Source: Clytia hemisphaerica
Lineage: Eukaryota; Cnidaria; Hydrozoa; Leptothecata; Clytiidae
Length of the DNA stretch: 64,000 bases
Reading direction: 5' to 3'
NCBI GenBank assembly: GCA_902728285.1
Contig: CACVBU010000605.1
Span: forward strand, 63,403 to 127,402
Below are positions 46,501 through 56,390 of this stretch, one piece after another; position 1 is the stretch's first letter; each line of letters opens with the position of its first letter. Below the pieces are notes generated by a model. That model saw only the letters and a program-made list of their open reading frames with translations. It searched no databases and was not told the DNA's origin. A program made the position numbers and the translations under genes.

Positions 46501-49500
46501 CTTAGCAAAAAGGGAAGTTCCTCGACTGATGTTGTTATGTAATCAGCTGTTGACGTCTTCGAGAAGTGATGTCAAAGATTTTGATTTCATGAAAGATACA
46601 TTAACAAAACCAAATATTCCCGACTTTGGAGGGTATAATACAAAGCAGATGAGAGAAAATGGAGTATCAAAAAAAAATATGACAGCAGTGAATTACAAAC
46701 CATTAATCAACAAGACACCATCAGATCCATCCACGATTCTAACAGCCATGTGTGATGTCGAAAGTGTTTCCAACAAAGCAGGTCAGAAGGAAACTGTGCT
46801 CACCTGTGATCAGCAGCTGTATAGGGTCACAATGGACATCATCTGGAATGACCCGGCAAGATGGGCAAATTTCTACCCAAGAATTGGTGGGATGCACTGG
46901 CTCATGAGCTTCGTTGGGTCGGTTGGAAAACTCATGAAGAATAGTGGACTTGACAAGCTACTGAAATCAGGTTTTGCAGGCGTTGAAAAGATGTTGACCG
47001 GCAAAAAATATCCCATGAATGTACGAGCACTCCGGATTGTTGCTTTTGAGCTCCTAAAGCATTTAGTCGACGAAAGTACTACCCGAGAAGACCTAGTCAA
47101 GTCCTTAGATGATCTATCAAAAAACAACAAGCTGGCACAACATTGGATAACGAATCTCATTGATCCAGTGTTCCTCATGATGAAATACCTACGTGCAGAG
47201 AGAGAAGGAGAATTTGGATTGCATTTGTACTGCTGTCAAAAGATGATCCCGTACTTCTTTGCTGCTGGCCATCTGAACTATGCGCGTGATGGAATCGTCT
47301 ACCTCAGATCAATGCACAGGATGCCAAGCGATCTACTGAAACAGTTTATGAAGGGAGAGCATATCGTAAGACTCAAAGACGGAAGATTCAATGGTATATG
47401 GAGTGATATGGCAATCGAATCAACCTACATGAAAGTAGGAAAAGGTAAATACATTTTTATCTCAAACATCATAAACTACACGAATCTGATCTGGTACTGT
47501 TTAGTTAGTATCTCAAATTCTTGTTATCATATTTTCAAATGTTGCTGATTCAGGCTAGGCTGGTCAAACTACTTATCCTTGATAAATTTAACATTTGTAA
47601 ATTTTACCTTCTTTATTTTCATCAGGACCAACTGGGATGATTGGTGTCACCACAAGTGAAAGGACAGTGGCAATCTGGGCAAATAGTCATCATATCTGTG
47701 GAGAGCTCTTGACAGAGCTTGGTGAGCAAAGGGATAAAAGGCAACCAGACAATAACAAACACAAGGATGAAGGAAATGGAAGAATCAAATCAGATAACAA
47801 CGATCGTATGAAAATCAGAAAAGCTCTAGAGAAATGCATCCACCCACTTCAAATTCACACCCATGCCTCTAATACACTCGTCAACATCTACAGTGGAGAA
47901 GAATCTGACTCTTCTGTAAATGTCAATTAGGCTCGCGAGACTGGTGAGAAGTAGATGATCACCTTCGAAAATGATCTTCCGGATTCGTTTAGAGCCACTA
48001 TCAGCTCAAAGGTGATACTCATGCAATCTGTGAACGACAAACGGTCAAAGAAAAAGAATGAAAAAAATGGATACAACACAGACGTCATTTTCTCCCGTGT
48101 TCTTTATCTTCTTGGAACAAATCAAATGGAATTCGAAGACATCTTCAATTACGAGCTCGCTTCTATTCCAACTGCACTATTCAAGGAATCTGGAGAGCCC
48201 AGGTACCCAAATTGCAAATCGGTCTTAATGAAAAATCTTAGGTGCCAGGAGAGTTCTCGTGGAATCAAACCTGAGGCAGTAGTTGTTGATGGAGGAGGAA
48301 TGCTGCACAACATTTATTGGCCCTCGACTGGTACTGTAAAGGATTTGGTTGACAATGTCGAGCATTATCTCCAAAAAGCATCACCTTCGACAGATATAAG
48401 GCTGGTAGTATTAAAGGAGATACGCGAAATGCAAGAATCGGCATTTTCAGGAGGAATCATCAATTAACTTTGGAGATGGAATTGCCCCCAAAGGAAATTT
48501 GTATGTCGTCATCAAAAACGAAAGAAAATCTCATTGAGATCATTTCGGAGGAGCTGTGCAAACGGTTTGAACAATTGAAGACGAAGCGATTCATTGTTAC
48601 ATCAAAAAGTGATGTTCCCACTGAGGTAAGAAAACTATTTGTGTATTTCCAAGACCTCTTGTGCTAAGGATTCCTTTTACCGTGCCTGTTAGAATCTATT
48701 TTACCGGGCACACTGGACAAGTCATAACATTAAAACGATTGAGTTACAAATGTTCTGTCTATTAATTATTCCAGAATGTATTTTTATTTCCTTTCCTATA
48801 CAGGTTTACAAAGGTGTCCGCATCAAACGTCACGATTTGACTTCGTACTACGATGAAGCCGACTACATAATACCCCAACAAGTTGACTGCATCAATAACG
48901 AAGAGAAAAAGGTGATCAAAGTTTTGAGTGCAGACACAGATGTTTTCGTTCTTCTATGTGGTCATTTCTTTGAGAGAAAGTGGTCTTCAAAGATCTACAT
49001 GGATCCATTCACAAAAGAAAACAAAATTATTAACATCAACAATTCGGTTAAACGTAGCGGAAATCTTACCCAACATCTAATTGCACTCCACGCTCTCTCT
49101 GGTTGTGATACAGTCCTGATGCTGTTCAATATTGGAAAATCAAAAGCAATCAACGCCGCTAAGAATGTCCCTCTTTTGCATATTGGTGACATCAACTCTC
49201 CAATAAAATTGGTGGTCAAAGAAGGAAAGCAGTTTGTTGCAAAGTGTTATGGCCAAACTCACGAATCTTCATCTACAAATAGACGTAACATCTGGGTGAG
49301 CAAGACTGATGGTTCGAATTAGTCAACCAAACCACCCGCACTCAAATATTTGCCACCAACCGACGAAGCTCTCGAATTGAACATCATGAGAGGGCATTTT
49401 GTTGCAATCATGGGGAAAAATTGTGTCAGTGGCATTCCCCCAGACCTGGATCCTTGTGACTATGGCTATGAAAAACGTGAAGATGGAGTGTCGTTGACGC

Positions 49501-52500
49501 CGACCATGCTTCCAGACGGTGTCGATGTTGCTCCAGAAGAGATTCTGCAGATGACCCGCTGCAAATGTGCATCTTCAAAATGTATTAACAAGAAATGCCC
49601 CTGTAAAAAAGCTGAAGTCGACTGCACTGAATTTTGTAGTTGTAAAGAATGCGAGAACCATAAAGAGCCTGATTTTAAAATGTTAAACAATGATGAAAAT
49701 GACGAAGAGCATTTGGATAGTAGTGATAACGATGAAGATGACGAGAATGACAATTAATTTTTGTGCTGTATCATTTACCAGTCAATACTTACTTGAGATT
49801 CTGATAGCTCATTGCATTATCACATTTGGAATTTCTTCATTTTTAACACTTTTTTCCAGTATTTTCGAAATATTTCAAAATTTATATATACGGAAACTTC
49901 TAGGATCATTATCATCGCAATCTACATAAAAATATCTTTCAAACGAGTATAAACTTGACTATGTTTGGACCATTTTTTGTTTTGTTTTCACGATTTTTTG
50001 ACATTTTTTATGTCATTCCTTAAAAACCATGTAAAAAATTTTCCCCAAGACTTTGGGAGGGCAAGTTTGGCTTTCCGTAGGGAATTTCCCTTCTGTCCAC
50101 TATTTCTCTCAGTTTGAACCACAAGTGATTTTGTGGTTTAGAGATGCTGGCTAAATCGATCTAGCCTGCCAGGGTGCAGTATGCAGTGCTGACGAGTCCC
50201 AATAAGGACGAAATGCATATGCTGCTCTGCCACCCAAATCTCCTGAGTGAATATAGTTGGACAGAAATTCTTATTTCTTCACATATATATCTTATCGATC
50301 TTATGATAAAAGGTCATAGTGCCCTTTTCTACATACCTTAGGGTAACAAATGTAAGCGGGGAGAAACAAATCCACCAAAATTTCTACCCTCAATATTTGT
50401 TTCCCCAAGGTAATTTTTGACATATATATAAGGTTAATGTTTACCTGTCGAAACCGTGTTTGTTAATTTTATGCTTGTCTCTGCCAGTTTTGGCTTTGTA
50501 AAGATAGAGTTTCTTGAAGTCACTGCGATCACACATTGAACATAAATAAAATTTTAATTTCTTTATTACGTTGTCCTCTTTTTCATTTCATTTCTGTCTG
50601 CTTTGAGCTCCATCTCGTACATGACTGTGAATCTGATTTGGTAATTAAAATTAAAATACTATTAGTAATTATGGAAACGGGGACTAGTCTTCACTGTACT
50701 CTCAAAAAAGGAAATCATGCAATATATAGTTATCCTAAAGTTTGGTTTGAAACATTTATTTACTAACCGTTTGAAAATTTCTTCCACGTTACTTTGTAAC
50801 CAGTGATATTTTATTTTGTCCGAACCATTTTTGATGTCATCTGGAATGATGTCGTCTAAAGAAGGAAAGAACAATTTCATATTATTTTTGTTATTTATGT
50901 AGACCTAGTGTGTAGACATTTGATACGTTAGAAAACTAATGAAATCTTAAGTCCTTCAGTGTTTTAATAACATAACATGAATCATTCATACCATCAATTT
51001 TCATCTTGAAATGAGTCATCGCAGCAACAACAATTAATGCGTCGGTTTCGATGTCACTGAATTCTTTAAAGGCGTTAAAGTCTTCTTTTGCTCCCTTTTT
51101 GGCATTGGTGTTATGAGTTACATTCATGGACCATTCTGTCGTGCCGTGCTGTGCACCTGAATCTCGTCGGCGAAATATTGTCTATTTAACCTATTCAAAT
51201 GAATGTTACTGATTGTACTCGATTATTTTCCAGATTTTTTAAAACGTTTTTGGGAACTTTAACTATTATATCATATTTCAGAGTTTTCTATTTATATAGA
51301 AGAATTTTATGTTTTGGACTTTGTTATTGTAAATAATGTAAATGTAAATAATGTATTCGATATAGGTTACCTCGTATAGCGTGCATTTTAAATGCCAATC
51401 CTCGTATACTGGTTTTAAACCTTGAAGCATTTCGTATGCGTTCCTGCAATCGACAAACCCCTGTTGTACATTGATCTTCTCCGAACAGTAAAGGTTTGAT
51501 GACTTCTTTTATAACTTCCCCATAAAGACAAAAACCCACATATATATATGTTTTATAGTAAATATATTTTTCGTAACTATTTGTCCATAACAGCCAGGTT
51601 AATCTGAGTAGCTCAAAAAGATCTTTTTAATACCTACCACTTAGGATTTTTCAGACATTTCTTTCGTGAATGGGTGGGCAATGTGCCAGCAGACGTTCTT
51701 TCGAAATAATTTGAAGGCAGGCAAAAACGTAACGATACTTCTTGCGATTAACACCTTATACGTTTTGGCATGGTCCGGCACTCTTCCAGTGTTCTGTTTG
51801 CTGAATTTCAATGAAAGTCTTACATGAATATTACTCTTCTGTGCGTAATTGTAGGGGGTGTTCCCCCCATTTTGTATATTTTTTTCAGAACATCCACCTT
51901 CCCCTGCTTATTCGACCCCCCTACAATTACGCACAGAAGATTAGGGTAAAAAGCATACTTAATATACAAAACAAATTCAAGTAAAATCAAATTAAAGGTT
52001 TGACAGGCTTTATCATTCAAAAAAAAAATTACCTTTGGAAGGATGAACTCGGTGTAGAATAGCCATGTAATGAAACCAGTGGTTGCTCTCGTTTCGTTTG
52101 TTCTTACCCTGATGACGTGTCCTCTTCTCAAAGTCTAAGTTACCTCCGACAATCTGGGAACGTTAAAAAAGCATATCAAAGAGTAGAAAAGATTACATTT
52201 CGATTCCTCAGAGACATATTATAAACAAAGTCCCTTAAATATATCTGGGAGAGGTTTCGTTAAGCGCCGTATCCTCGATGCCTCCTCGAATGTAGACTAG
52301 TAAACCACGTCGTTGTATTTCGCTGCAGATTAAACTTGCAATAGGATCTATTTTTCTATATGTTCACTGAATACAATGACTAGTTCCAAAATGCGCTATT
52401 TACTAAATAAACAGTGGAGTGCTTTCTATACCGCGGCGGAGTGCTCACTAAAAACAGCGCACTCACTCTCGCGGATTGGAATAAAAAAGTAAGACAAAAC

Positions 52501-55457
52501 TCTGTGCTATTTATGCTTTATTATTCTTATTATTTTTTTTAACTAAATTCAATTCACTCAAATCAAAACAAACTCGCATCCTGATTATTTTTGAATTTTA
52601 ATGTATTATAAAAGAAGGTGAGTGCAATGTACAATGGAATATCAGTCAATTTAGAAGCTTTTTTTTTGAAAAAATTGAAAGTTCTTTCTTCCATAATTCA
52701 TGCATAAATGCACTAATAAGATGCCAACAACAAGAGTTAAAACTATTCACAAAAAGTATGATATTTTTGTGAATGAAAAGAATATGAGCTGGACTGTACC
52801 TACCAGCTAGGTACCCCAAAACAAAAATATTCATATAAGGGGAAAAATCTTTTTCAAATGAAAAAGATGAACATTTTTTAGAAAAACGGCATCAAAAATA
52901 TAAAAGATCAGGGGCCACTGCAGGCATAAGAAAACTTTTTCTTTTGTAGAAGCCAAAAAGAAAAATGTTTTAAAAAAGCAACAACTTTTACAAAACATAA
53001 AATTATATGTATTTGTTCATATTGACCTTTAATTTTGCTATAGAAATTATATATAGTACCTACATAAAATTACTTCCAAATCCAAGTAGATTTTTTTAAA
53101 TTGGCAAAAATCCAATCAAAATTTTCATAAATTTCAAACTCTAGGTTTGAAAGACTTTCACGTATAAATTTCAGTCTGAACTTGTTCAACAACACCAGGG
53201 GACAACACAAAATTACAAGGTAGAAGTCTGCCGGGGGCACCTTGGCGAATAACCGGGACGTGCCACGCTGGAGTTTGAAAAGTGGACCCTGTGAGATATG
53301 AATGTTTGGTAAATTTGGAACCCTTTAAGAACGAAAAATGATTCGATCGAAAAAAATCAAAATATTTTTCCACTTTAAAAACCCTGTAAGTTGGCAAAAG
53401 TGACTTAAAGTAGACGAAAAATTCAAATATTTTTAAATTTCCACCCTAAAAATTGTCTACATCTTGAAAATTTTGGGACCATATCAGATATCTCAAGAGT
53501 CTGAAAAAGGGACCCTGGTCAGCGGTATGTCCCCGTACTTAATTTTGCCTAAGTGCCAACCCCTGGAAGTCTGCCAGTAGTGAAAACCCAAAACATCTTT
53601 GTACATCTACCATTTAGAGTCAAAGGTAGTGAAATCAAGATAAACGACGGGCATCCGAAAGCCCAGGAAACCAGTCATCTCAATGTAAAATGTTGTTATG
53701 TTCATTCACAACAAAGATGTGTCTCAGTTGTCAGCTTGTCAGAATATTGTTTCCACGTAAAAAGCATTCAATTTTTAAATTCCAAATCATAACTTCACTT
53801 TTCATCATTTCCACACCATCATATTGCACCACCAAAAATGTTATATAAATACCATACTTTCCATCTTAACCTTTGAGGATTTCTGTAACCATTTCGGAGT
53901 TACATTCTCTGGGATAAGGTTATCAGGTTTAACTTGCACCCATAGAAAAAAGCAGTGATCTGTTACCCAATGAATGTGAGCATATTAACATATTGAACAT
54001 TCCCTGCAAATAGTATCCTGCACGCAGTCATGGAATCTCAGCTGTGTCATAACATAATGTCATAAATATTGCACTTGTACTATAGATTTACCAACGTACC
54101 AAGCTGACAAAATTTCAAAGATCCCAGTGTTAAAAGATGTCATGAATGTTTATAACCATGCATAATCAAAAATCTTTCAATCACAACAATCACATGAAAA
54201 AGTGAAAGTATAATCCATATATGCAGATATGAGTATGTTTGTTTTTGTGAATAAATCAACGTCCTAACCAAGCCAGAAACAATGTATGAATAAAGTATCT
54301 CAGATAGAGAATGCCAAGAAAGTTTAAATCTGTGTTTATAAACATTTAAAAGCATTAAAAAATTGCTCTTGCAAAAAAGTTGGAGAAGTCCTCGCCACGT
54401 TTTTCTGTTTTTGTGTTTATATCTTTTTTCTCATCCGTAACTCCGAGAAACTCAAATATTGCGATGAGAATAGAAGGAAAAAAAAGCTGTGTCCATTCAT
54501 TTTATCTTCCCTCTTTTTCGAGGGAACGTTGCCTGAGATTAGATTGAAGCAAAATACCGTATTGCACCACTTGGAACTAGTCTGTCTTTCCAATCCACTC
54601 TCCCGCGGCAATTTCTATTTTTTATAAGAACTCTTTATTATAAGCACTATTCCCGCATTCCTGTGTCCAAAGATAGGAAAGATAGACGCTTGCTAGTCTA
54701 CCTCGAATGTGATACCCCCGTCTTTTTGTATTTTCAAAATATGTTTTTTCCATCCCAATTCTTCAGCATCAAAGTTTGCCCCAAAATCCCCGTTTCGTTT
54801 CAAAGCAGTATTGTATCCATTTGACAGACCCATTTTGTTGAACCCTTTCGACGCATTTGACAATACAGGACATAACGCATCAACTTTCTTACACGATTGA
54901 GTGTCACTAAAATTTACAACGCTATCCATATCCACTGCTTGAAGCTCGCCAAGTGCATTTGGTACTTCGTCGTAGCATGCTTTCGAGATGTCGTCGAGGT
55001 CAGCAAGCTCAATTACGTGTTTCTAAAACAGCAGCGAAATTAACTCAATATGTATTTCGTTCCCCGTATGAGGCGAGTATTATTTTAATATATTGATAGT
55101 CCAACATACCGTTTCATTGTCAACCTTCCGTTTCTTCGTCCCAATAATCAGCTCACCGTCAACTTCTTCTGCTTTCCTTTTAATCCCAGTCCAGCTTTGC
55201 TTTATCCTCCCAACTTCTTCTATCTTTTTCACTTTTGATTCACATGGTTTACAGATCGATTCCGACAGGTCAGGGTCATCTTCGACGATGATGCCAACTA
55301 CACGTAATCTGTCACTAAGTGAAGCGTTGCCGTTTTTTTTTGTTTTAGATAAATTGAACCTACATTCTTTAGAATTCTTATTCATTTTGTATTCTTGGAA
55401 ACACAACCTACAGTAATTTTTTAATTTGTTTGGTCGTTCAATGTAATTGGAAGCCAT
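31599..55457 (-). CDS. DUF6589-like multicopy family gene, split by transposons
   Basis: Seven minus-strand exons join: 55457-55110, 55022-54702, 52153-52033, 51514-51371, 51156-50992, 50855-50768, and a last exon from 36297, interrupted between 36057 and 32061, ending TGA at 31601-31599. Phases agree at almost every junction, including the 14.5-kb final intron (AAA CG | A). About 635 residues. Exon 1 has ZAD-like CRLC and CKPC pairs and basic KRK patches. Later landmarks are IVGGNLDFEKRTR, HWFHYMAILHRV, IKPLLFGEDQ, LKPVYEDWHLK, FDLYRVAVLYFKCYGRNKY and ISMDLHMEHLNN, the pattern I associate with DUF6589-type proteins abundant in cnidarians; function unknown. Small indels occur in exon 4 and twice in the last exon. 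The last intron holds an Academ-like transposon and two MITEs; the last exon holds a PAT-like retrotransposon. Confidence 0.7.
32062..32230 (+). repeat. Split direct repeat A1
   Basis: 169 bp beginning GTGTGATTTCCGACGAT and ending TTGAACTAAG; nearly identical to A2. It contains the palindromic GCGCATGCGC. It defines the left element end, next to host GGATTC. Confidence 0.9.
32270..32797 (+). CDS. Gag-like protein with zinc knuckle
   Basis: This 175-codon ORF starts 40 bases after repeat A1. It is highly charged and helical, with a Lys/Glu/Gln-rich N-terminal half (for example SKAIEKLKTRLDKKRSYDQ), and ends with the CCHC zinc knuckle CYNCKRIGHLSTFC (about residues 153-166), the nucleic-acid-binding signature of retroelement Gag proteins. 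A Ser-rich tail continues in another frame (about 32790-32870), so the C-terminus may be cut by a frameshift. It would package element RNA. Confidence 0.8.
   Translation: MNEEFKQDQSKAIEKLKTRLDKKRSYDQIHFNKKGHEEQFQHTTQVLENVDDNLEALEEKDFDVAKNFLTKGKKLLEERLQHLQIADREGWLVLKHYKRNILVSSGDIQEKHLKDARKTRKIAEQIKAKMEQENKPKDSKYRRMDEITCYNCKRIGHLSTFCPFAQKTKPSYSFH
33141..34823 (+). pseudogene. PAT/DIRS-like Pol: RT, RNase H, methyltransferase-like (broken)
   Basis: Fragments in three frames read in DIRS-type order. The RT region has CVNP, LRLVIDLRHINSF and KFKYEDLKTA, then a gap of about ten residues near 33475 that removes the first catalytic aspartate motif, then FLGFSWSFKGVTKYF, VLPFGL and the YLDDG box (33668-33682). 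RNase H landmarks are TFRELLAIKN and EWFTDNENSCKII (34235-34350). The final part (VDRFADNLNAKVERFNS, WLCPPVHLI, VPLWPSAYYWPLL) resembles the methyltransferase-like segment of DIRS/PAT elements. Frame breaks include one extra A near 33230 and a stop near 33867. Only about 245 bp separate this from repeat B1, too little for a recombinase gene. Confidence 0.8.
35068..35151 (+). repeat. Split direct repeat B1
   Basis: GTGTTCACTGCAAGATCT ... AGCTGAGAA; the partner of B2 (35979-36056) with a few differences, directly abutting A2. Confidence 0.88.
35152..35320 (+). repeat. Split direct repeat A2
   Basis: Near-identical 169-bp copy of A1. After it lie 658 bp without recognisable coding content before B2, longer than I would expect and possibly a later insertion. 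Confidence 0.9.
35979..36056 (+). repeat. Split direct repeat B2
   Basis: 78-bp copy of B1 ending AGCTGAGAA. The next base (36057) is host coding sequence of the minus-strand gene, which fixes the right end of the element. Confidence 0.88.
36298..37531. other. Intron sequence with strand-skewed tracts
   Basis: Part of the last intron of the minus-strand gene. The sequence is T/G-rich at 36700-36840 and strongly A/C-rich at about 36980-37450. TTGAGTTACTT repeats at 36591 and 36618. ORFs on the minus strand here (VFLSVVYPFLF...) reflect composition only. Confidence 0.5.
37532..39091. mobile_element. C-rich TIR transposon, copy 2
   Basis: The termini GGGCCCCCCCAGCGG and CCGCTGGGGGGGCCT are inverted repeats, flanked by CATTTAA at 37525-37531 and 39092-39098. 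Subterminal arrays of GCGTGAATGCGTGAA (about 37547-37690 and 38998-39070) run in the same orientation at both ends. It shares end sequence and array type with copy 1 at 3167-5343. No transposase was recognised; the interior ORF at 37671-37985 is unrecognised. Confidence 0.8.
39092..39899. other. Intron sequence, A/C-rich, no gene seen
   Basis: Strongly A- and C-skewed on the plus strand at about 39480-39830, similar in character to 36980-37450 and 59700-59950. No open frame worth reporting. Confidence 0.5.
39900..40727. mobile_element. Long-TIR MITE, TA target
   Basis: Starts CCGGGTGCGCCACAAAAAAG and ends in its complement. Inverted arms exceed 220 bp with about 95 percent identity by eye. 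TA lies directly outside both ends (39898-39899, 40728-40729), fitting a Tc1/mariner-type target. Non-coding. It sits 10 bp left of the Academ-like element. Confidence 0.88.
40740..40933 (+). repeat. Left TIR of Academ-like element
   Basis: Matches the reverse complement of 49880-50074, differing mainly near the outer end (CCCTACTTTTGGGG versus CCAAAGTCTTGGGG). Confidence 0.92.
41394..49757 (+). CDS. XPG-like nuclease / CXC-domain protein of the Academ-like element (damaged)
   Basis: Exons 41394-41691, 41789-41957, 44578-44667, 44811-47444 (interrupted by a MITE at 44955-45688), 47626-48625 and 48804-49757 join with consensus borders. Domains in order: a Cys-containing N-terminal region (ECCIFCAKKC); a central domain with ARWANFYPRIGGMHWLMSF (46857-46915); a PIN/XPG-like nuclease with VVVDGGGMLHNI (about 48277), VLSADTDVFVLLCGHF (about 48925) and ALSGCDT (about 49090), matching the acidic and GCD motifs of FEN1/XPG; and a C-terminal CXC zinc finger CKCASSKC...CKKAEVDCTEFCSC (49558-49660) with an acidic tail. 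Likely a transposase component. Breaks: a base missing near 41588, an A missing at 44866-44870, a TA duplication near 46190, a shift near 48380, and three in-frame TAG codons (47928, 47952, 49320). Confidence 0.75.
43921..43985. repeat. 23-bp tandem repeat, three copies
   Basis: TCTTTTCAAAACACCAACG repeated three times, in intron 2 of the Academ-like gene. Confidence 0.85.
44955..45688. mobile_element. Long-TIR MITE inside a coding exon, CRE-rich
   Basis: Ends CTCGGGTGAAACAAGGCATG and its complement; inverted arms about 300 bp. It interrupts exon 4 of the Academ-like gene between AAAGAGCTG and TTTGATGAA. It carries four perfect TGACGTCA palindromes. The exact end versus target duplication is ambiguous because the palindrome extends into CTCG/CGAG. 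Confidence 0.85.
49880..50074 (-). repeat. Right TIR of Academ-like element
   Basis: Begins about 120 bp after the stop of the nuclease/CXC gene; inverted copy of 40740-40933. Confidence 0.92.
50075..50565. other. Intron sequence right of the Academ-like element
   Basis: No exon seen. On the minus strand this is the part of the last intron of the DUF6589-like gene lying between its sixth exon and the transposon. Confidence 0.5.
50566..50632 (-). CDS. Possible alternative terminal exon with poly(A) signal
   Basis: Minus strand: the acceptor ACCAAATCAG is followed by one base completing the codon left open by the exon at 50855-50768, then 21 codons (FTVMYEMELKADRNEMKKRTT is the end) and TAA at 50568-50566. 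AATAAA overlaps the stop (50567-50562). If used, it would give a shortened protein ending before the Academ-like insertion. The phase match could be chance. Confidence 0.3.
51835..51940. repeat. 24-bp perfect inverted repeat, 57-base loop
   Basis: TCTTCTGTGCGTAATTGTAG plus GGGG at 51835-51858 pairs with 51917-51940. It lies in an intron between exons 3 and 4 of the minus-strand gene. TTA occurs near both sides, so it may be a tiny Harbinger-type MITE. Confidence 0.75.
52154..54701. other. Large intron of the minus-strand gene
   Basis: Separates exons 54702-55022 and 52033-52153, which join in phase 0. Apart from the dispersed repeat at 52294-52492 I see no exon or gene here; small ORFs at 53158-53792 are unconvincing. 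Confidence 0.5.
52294..52492. repeat. Dispersed 200-bp repeat, copy 1 (SINE-like)
   Basis: About 90 percent identical by eye to 60286-60485. Both contain AGTAAACCACGTCGTTG and end near a box-A-like GGCGGAGTGGTCA / GGCGGAGTGCTCA segment, suggesting a tRNA-derived SINE family. Confidence 0.8.
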
Positions 55458-56390
55458 TACGCACGCGATGATAATCTCATAATCTCTTCACGTGGTTTTT
55501 GTTGTGGTTTTGAAATCGAAAGTGAAAAGTGATTAGCGCGAAAGTGATGTAATCAATTCATTTCTGATTTTTTTCAGTATATTTAGAATTTCACAAGTTA
55601 TCAAGAGATTATTCTTTGTAAAATATAAAGTTTTAATTATAGTCATTGAGATTATGTACTTTTTAGTCGGTTTTTGCAGTTATATGTTCAAATTTTAATT
55701 GAAAAAAGCTCAGTTCTTTTTATTAAGAATCGTATTTGCTTATTTACCATAGCTTCAATCTATCAAACCTTGGTCAAACTTTCTAGTGTTTTGCATGGTC
55801 GGGTTTTCATTCTTTGTTGGTTGTATTGATATTTTTGACTTTAGAAATGATTGAAGCGCATATTTTGCACTTCATTTTTACTATTTTTACAATGCATTAG
55901 TAGTGTTTTGACATAAAATTTCTATAATAAGGGGTTAAAGCATTTGTGTATGTTTGAAAAACACTTTTTTGATTGCCAAATCAGCTTGTTGTTCTCAGCT
56001 TTAAAGACAATGTTTTTTTTCATTTCTGCCATTTTGACTTATTTCTACCATTTTGATTATGTAAATTAATGCAAATTATCTCCTAATTATATTTTCGAAA
56101 TCAGTGAAGTGATAAATGAAAGTGACAGTTGAAAAATTTGAAATGCTCAATTGAACCTGGCTATCCATTTTCTCTTTTGGATGTTGCAGGAAATAAGAAA
56201 ATGGTTTGACAGCGTTTCCTGGCTAATTTTCAATATGAGATATAACCGTATATGAATTATTTTCTTAATTTTTCTGCAAAATTAATGTATTCAAAAAAAA
56301 TCTAGTATTTTTTTTTTTTTAATTTTTAACACAAGTCATGAGACCGACAGAAAAAAAGTAGAATAGAAAGAGATCAACAAAAAGAAAAAA
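55458..56390. other. Upstream region of the minus-strand gene
   Basis: Starts just before the ATG at 55457 (minus). AT-rich, no ORF. Any promoter of the DUF6589-like gene should lie here; I cannot identify a core element. Confidence 0.4.

Larger units (their letters stand above)
40740..50074 (+). mobile_element. Academ-like DNA transposon, 9.3 kb, 195-bp TIRs
   Basis: Terminal inverted repeats of about 195 bp occupy 40740-40933 and 49880-50074; the outer end is AAAGCCAAACTTGCCCTCCC and the two are almost identical over their length. Between them lies one multi-exon gene with an XPG/FEN-like nuclease and a CXC zinc finger (41394-49757). As I recall them, Academ-superfamily transposons combine an XPG nuclease with a Cys8 zinc finger, so this is my best assignment. 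No clear target duplication was found: the left flank is CTAAGTCTA, the right CCGTAGGG. It lies in the last intron of the minus-strand DUF6589-like gene, in opposite orientation to it. Confidence 0.8.

Noticed and set aside
47928-49322. Reassigned TAG codon in this organism
   Set aside because: Other genes nearby end at TAG (for example 24623-24625 and 29694-29696), so a genome-wide reassignment is unlikely; kept only as a low-interest observation.
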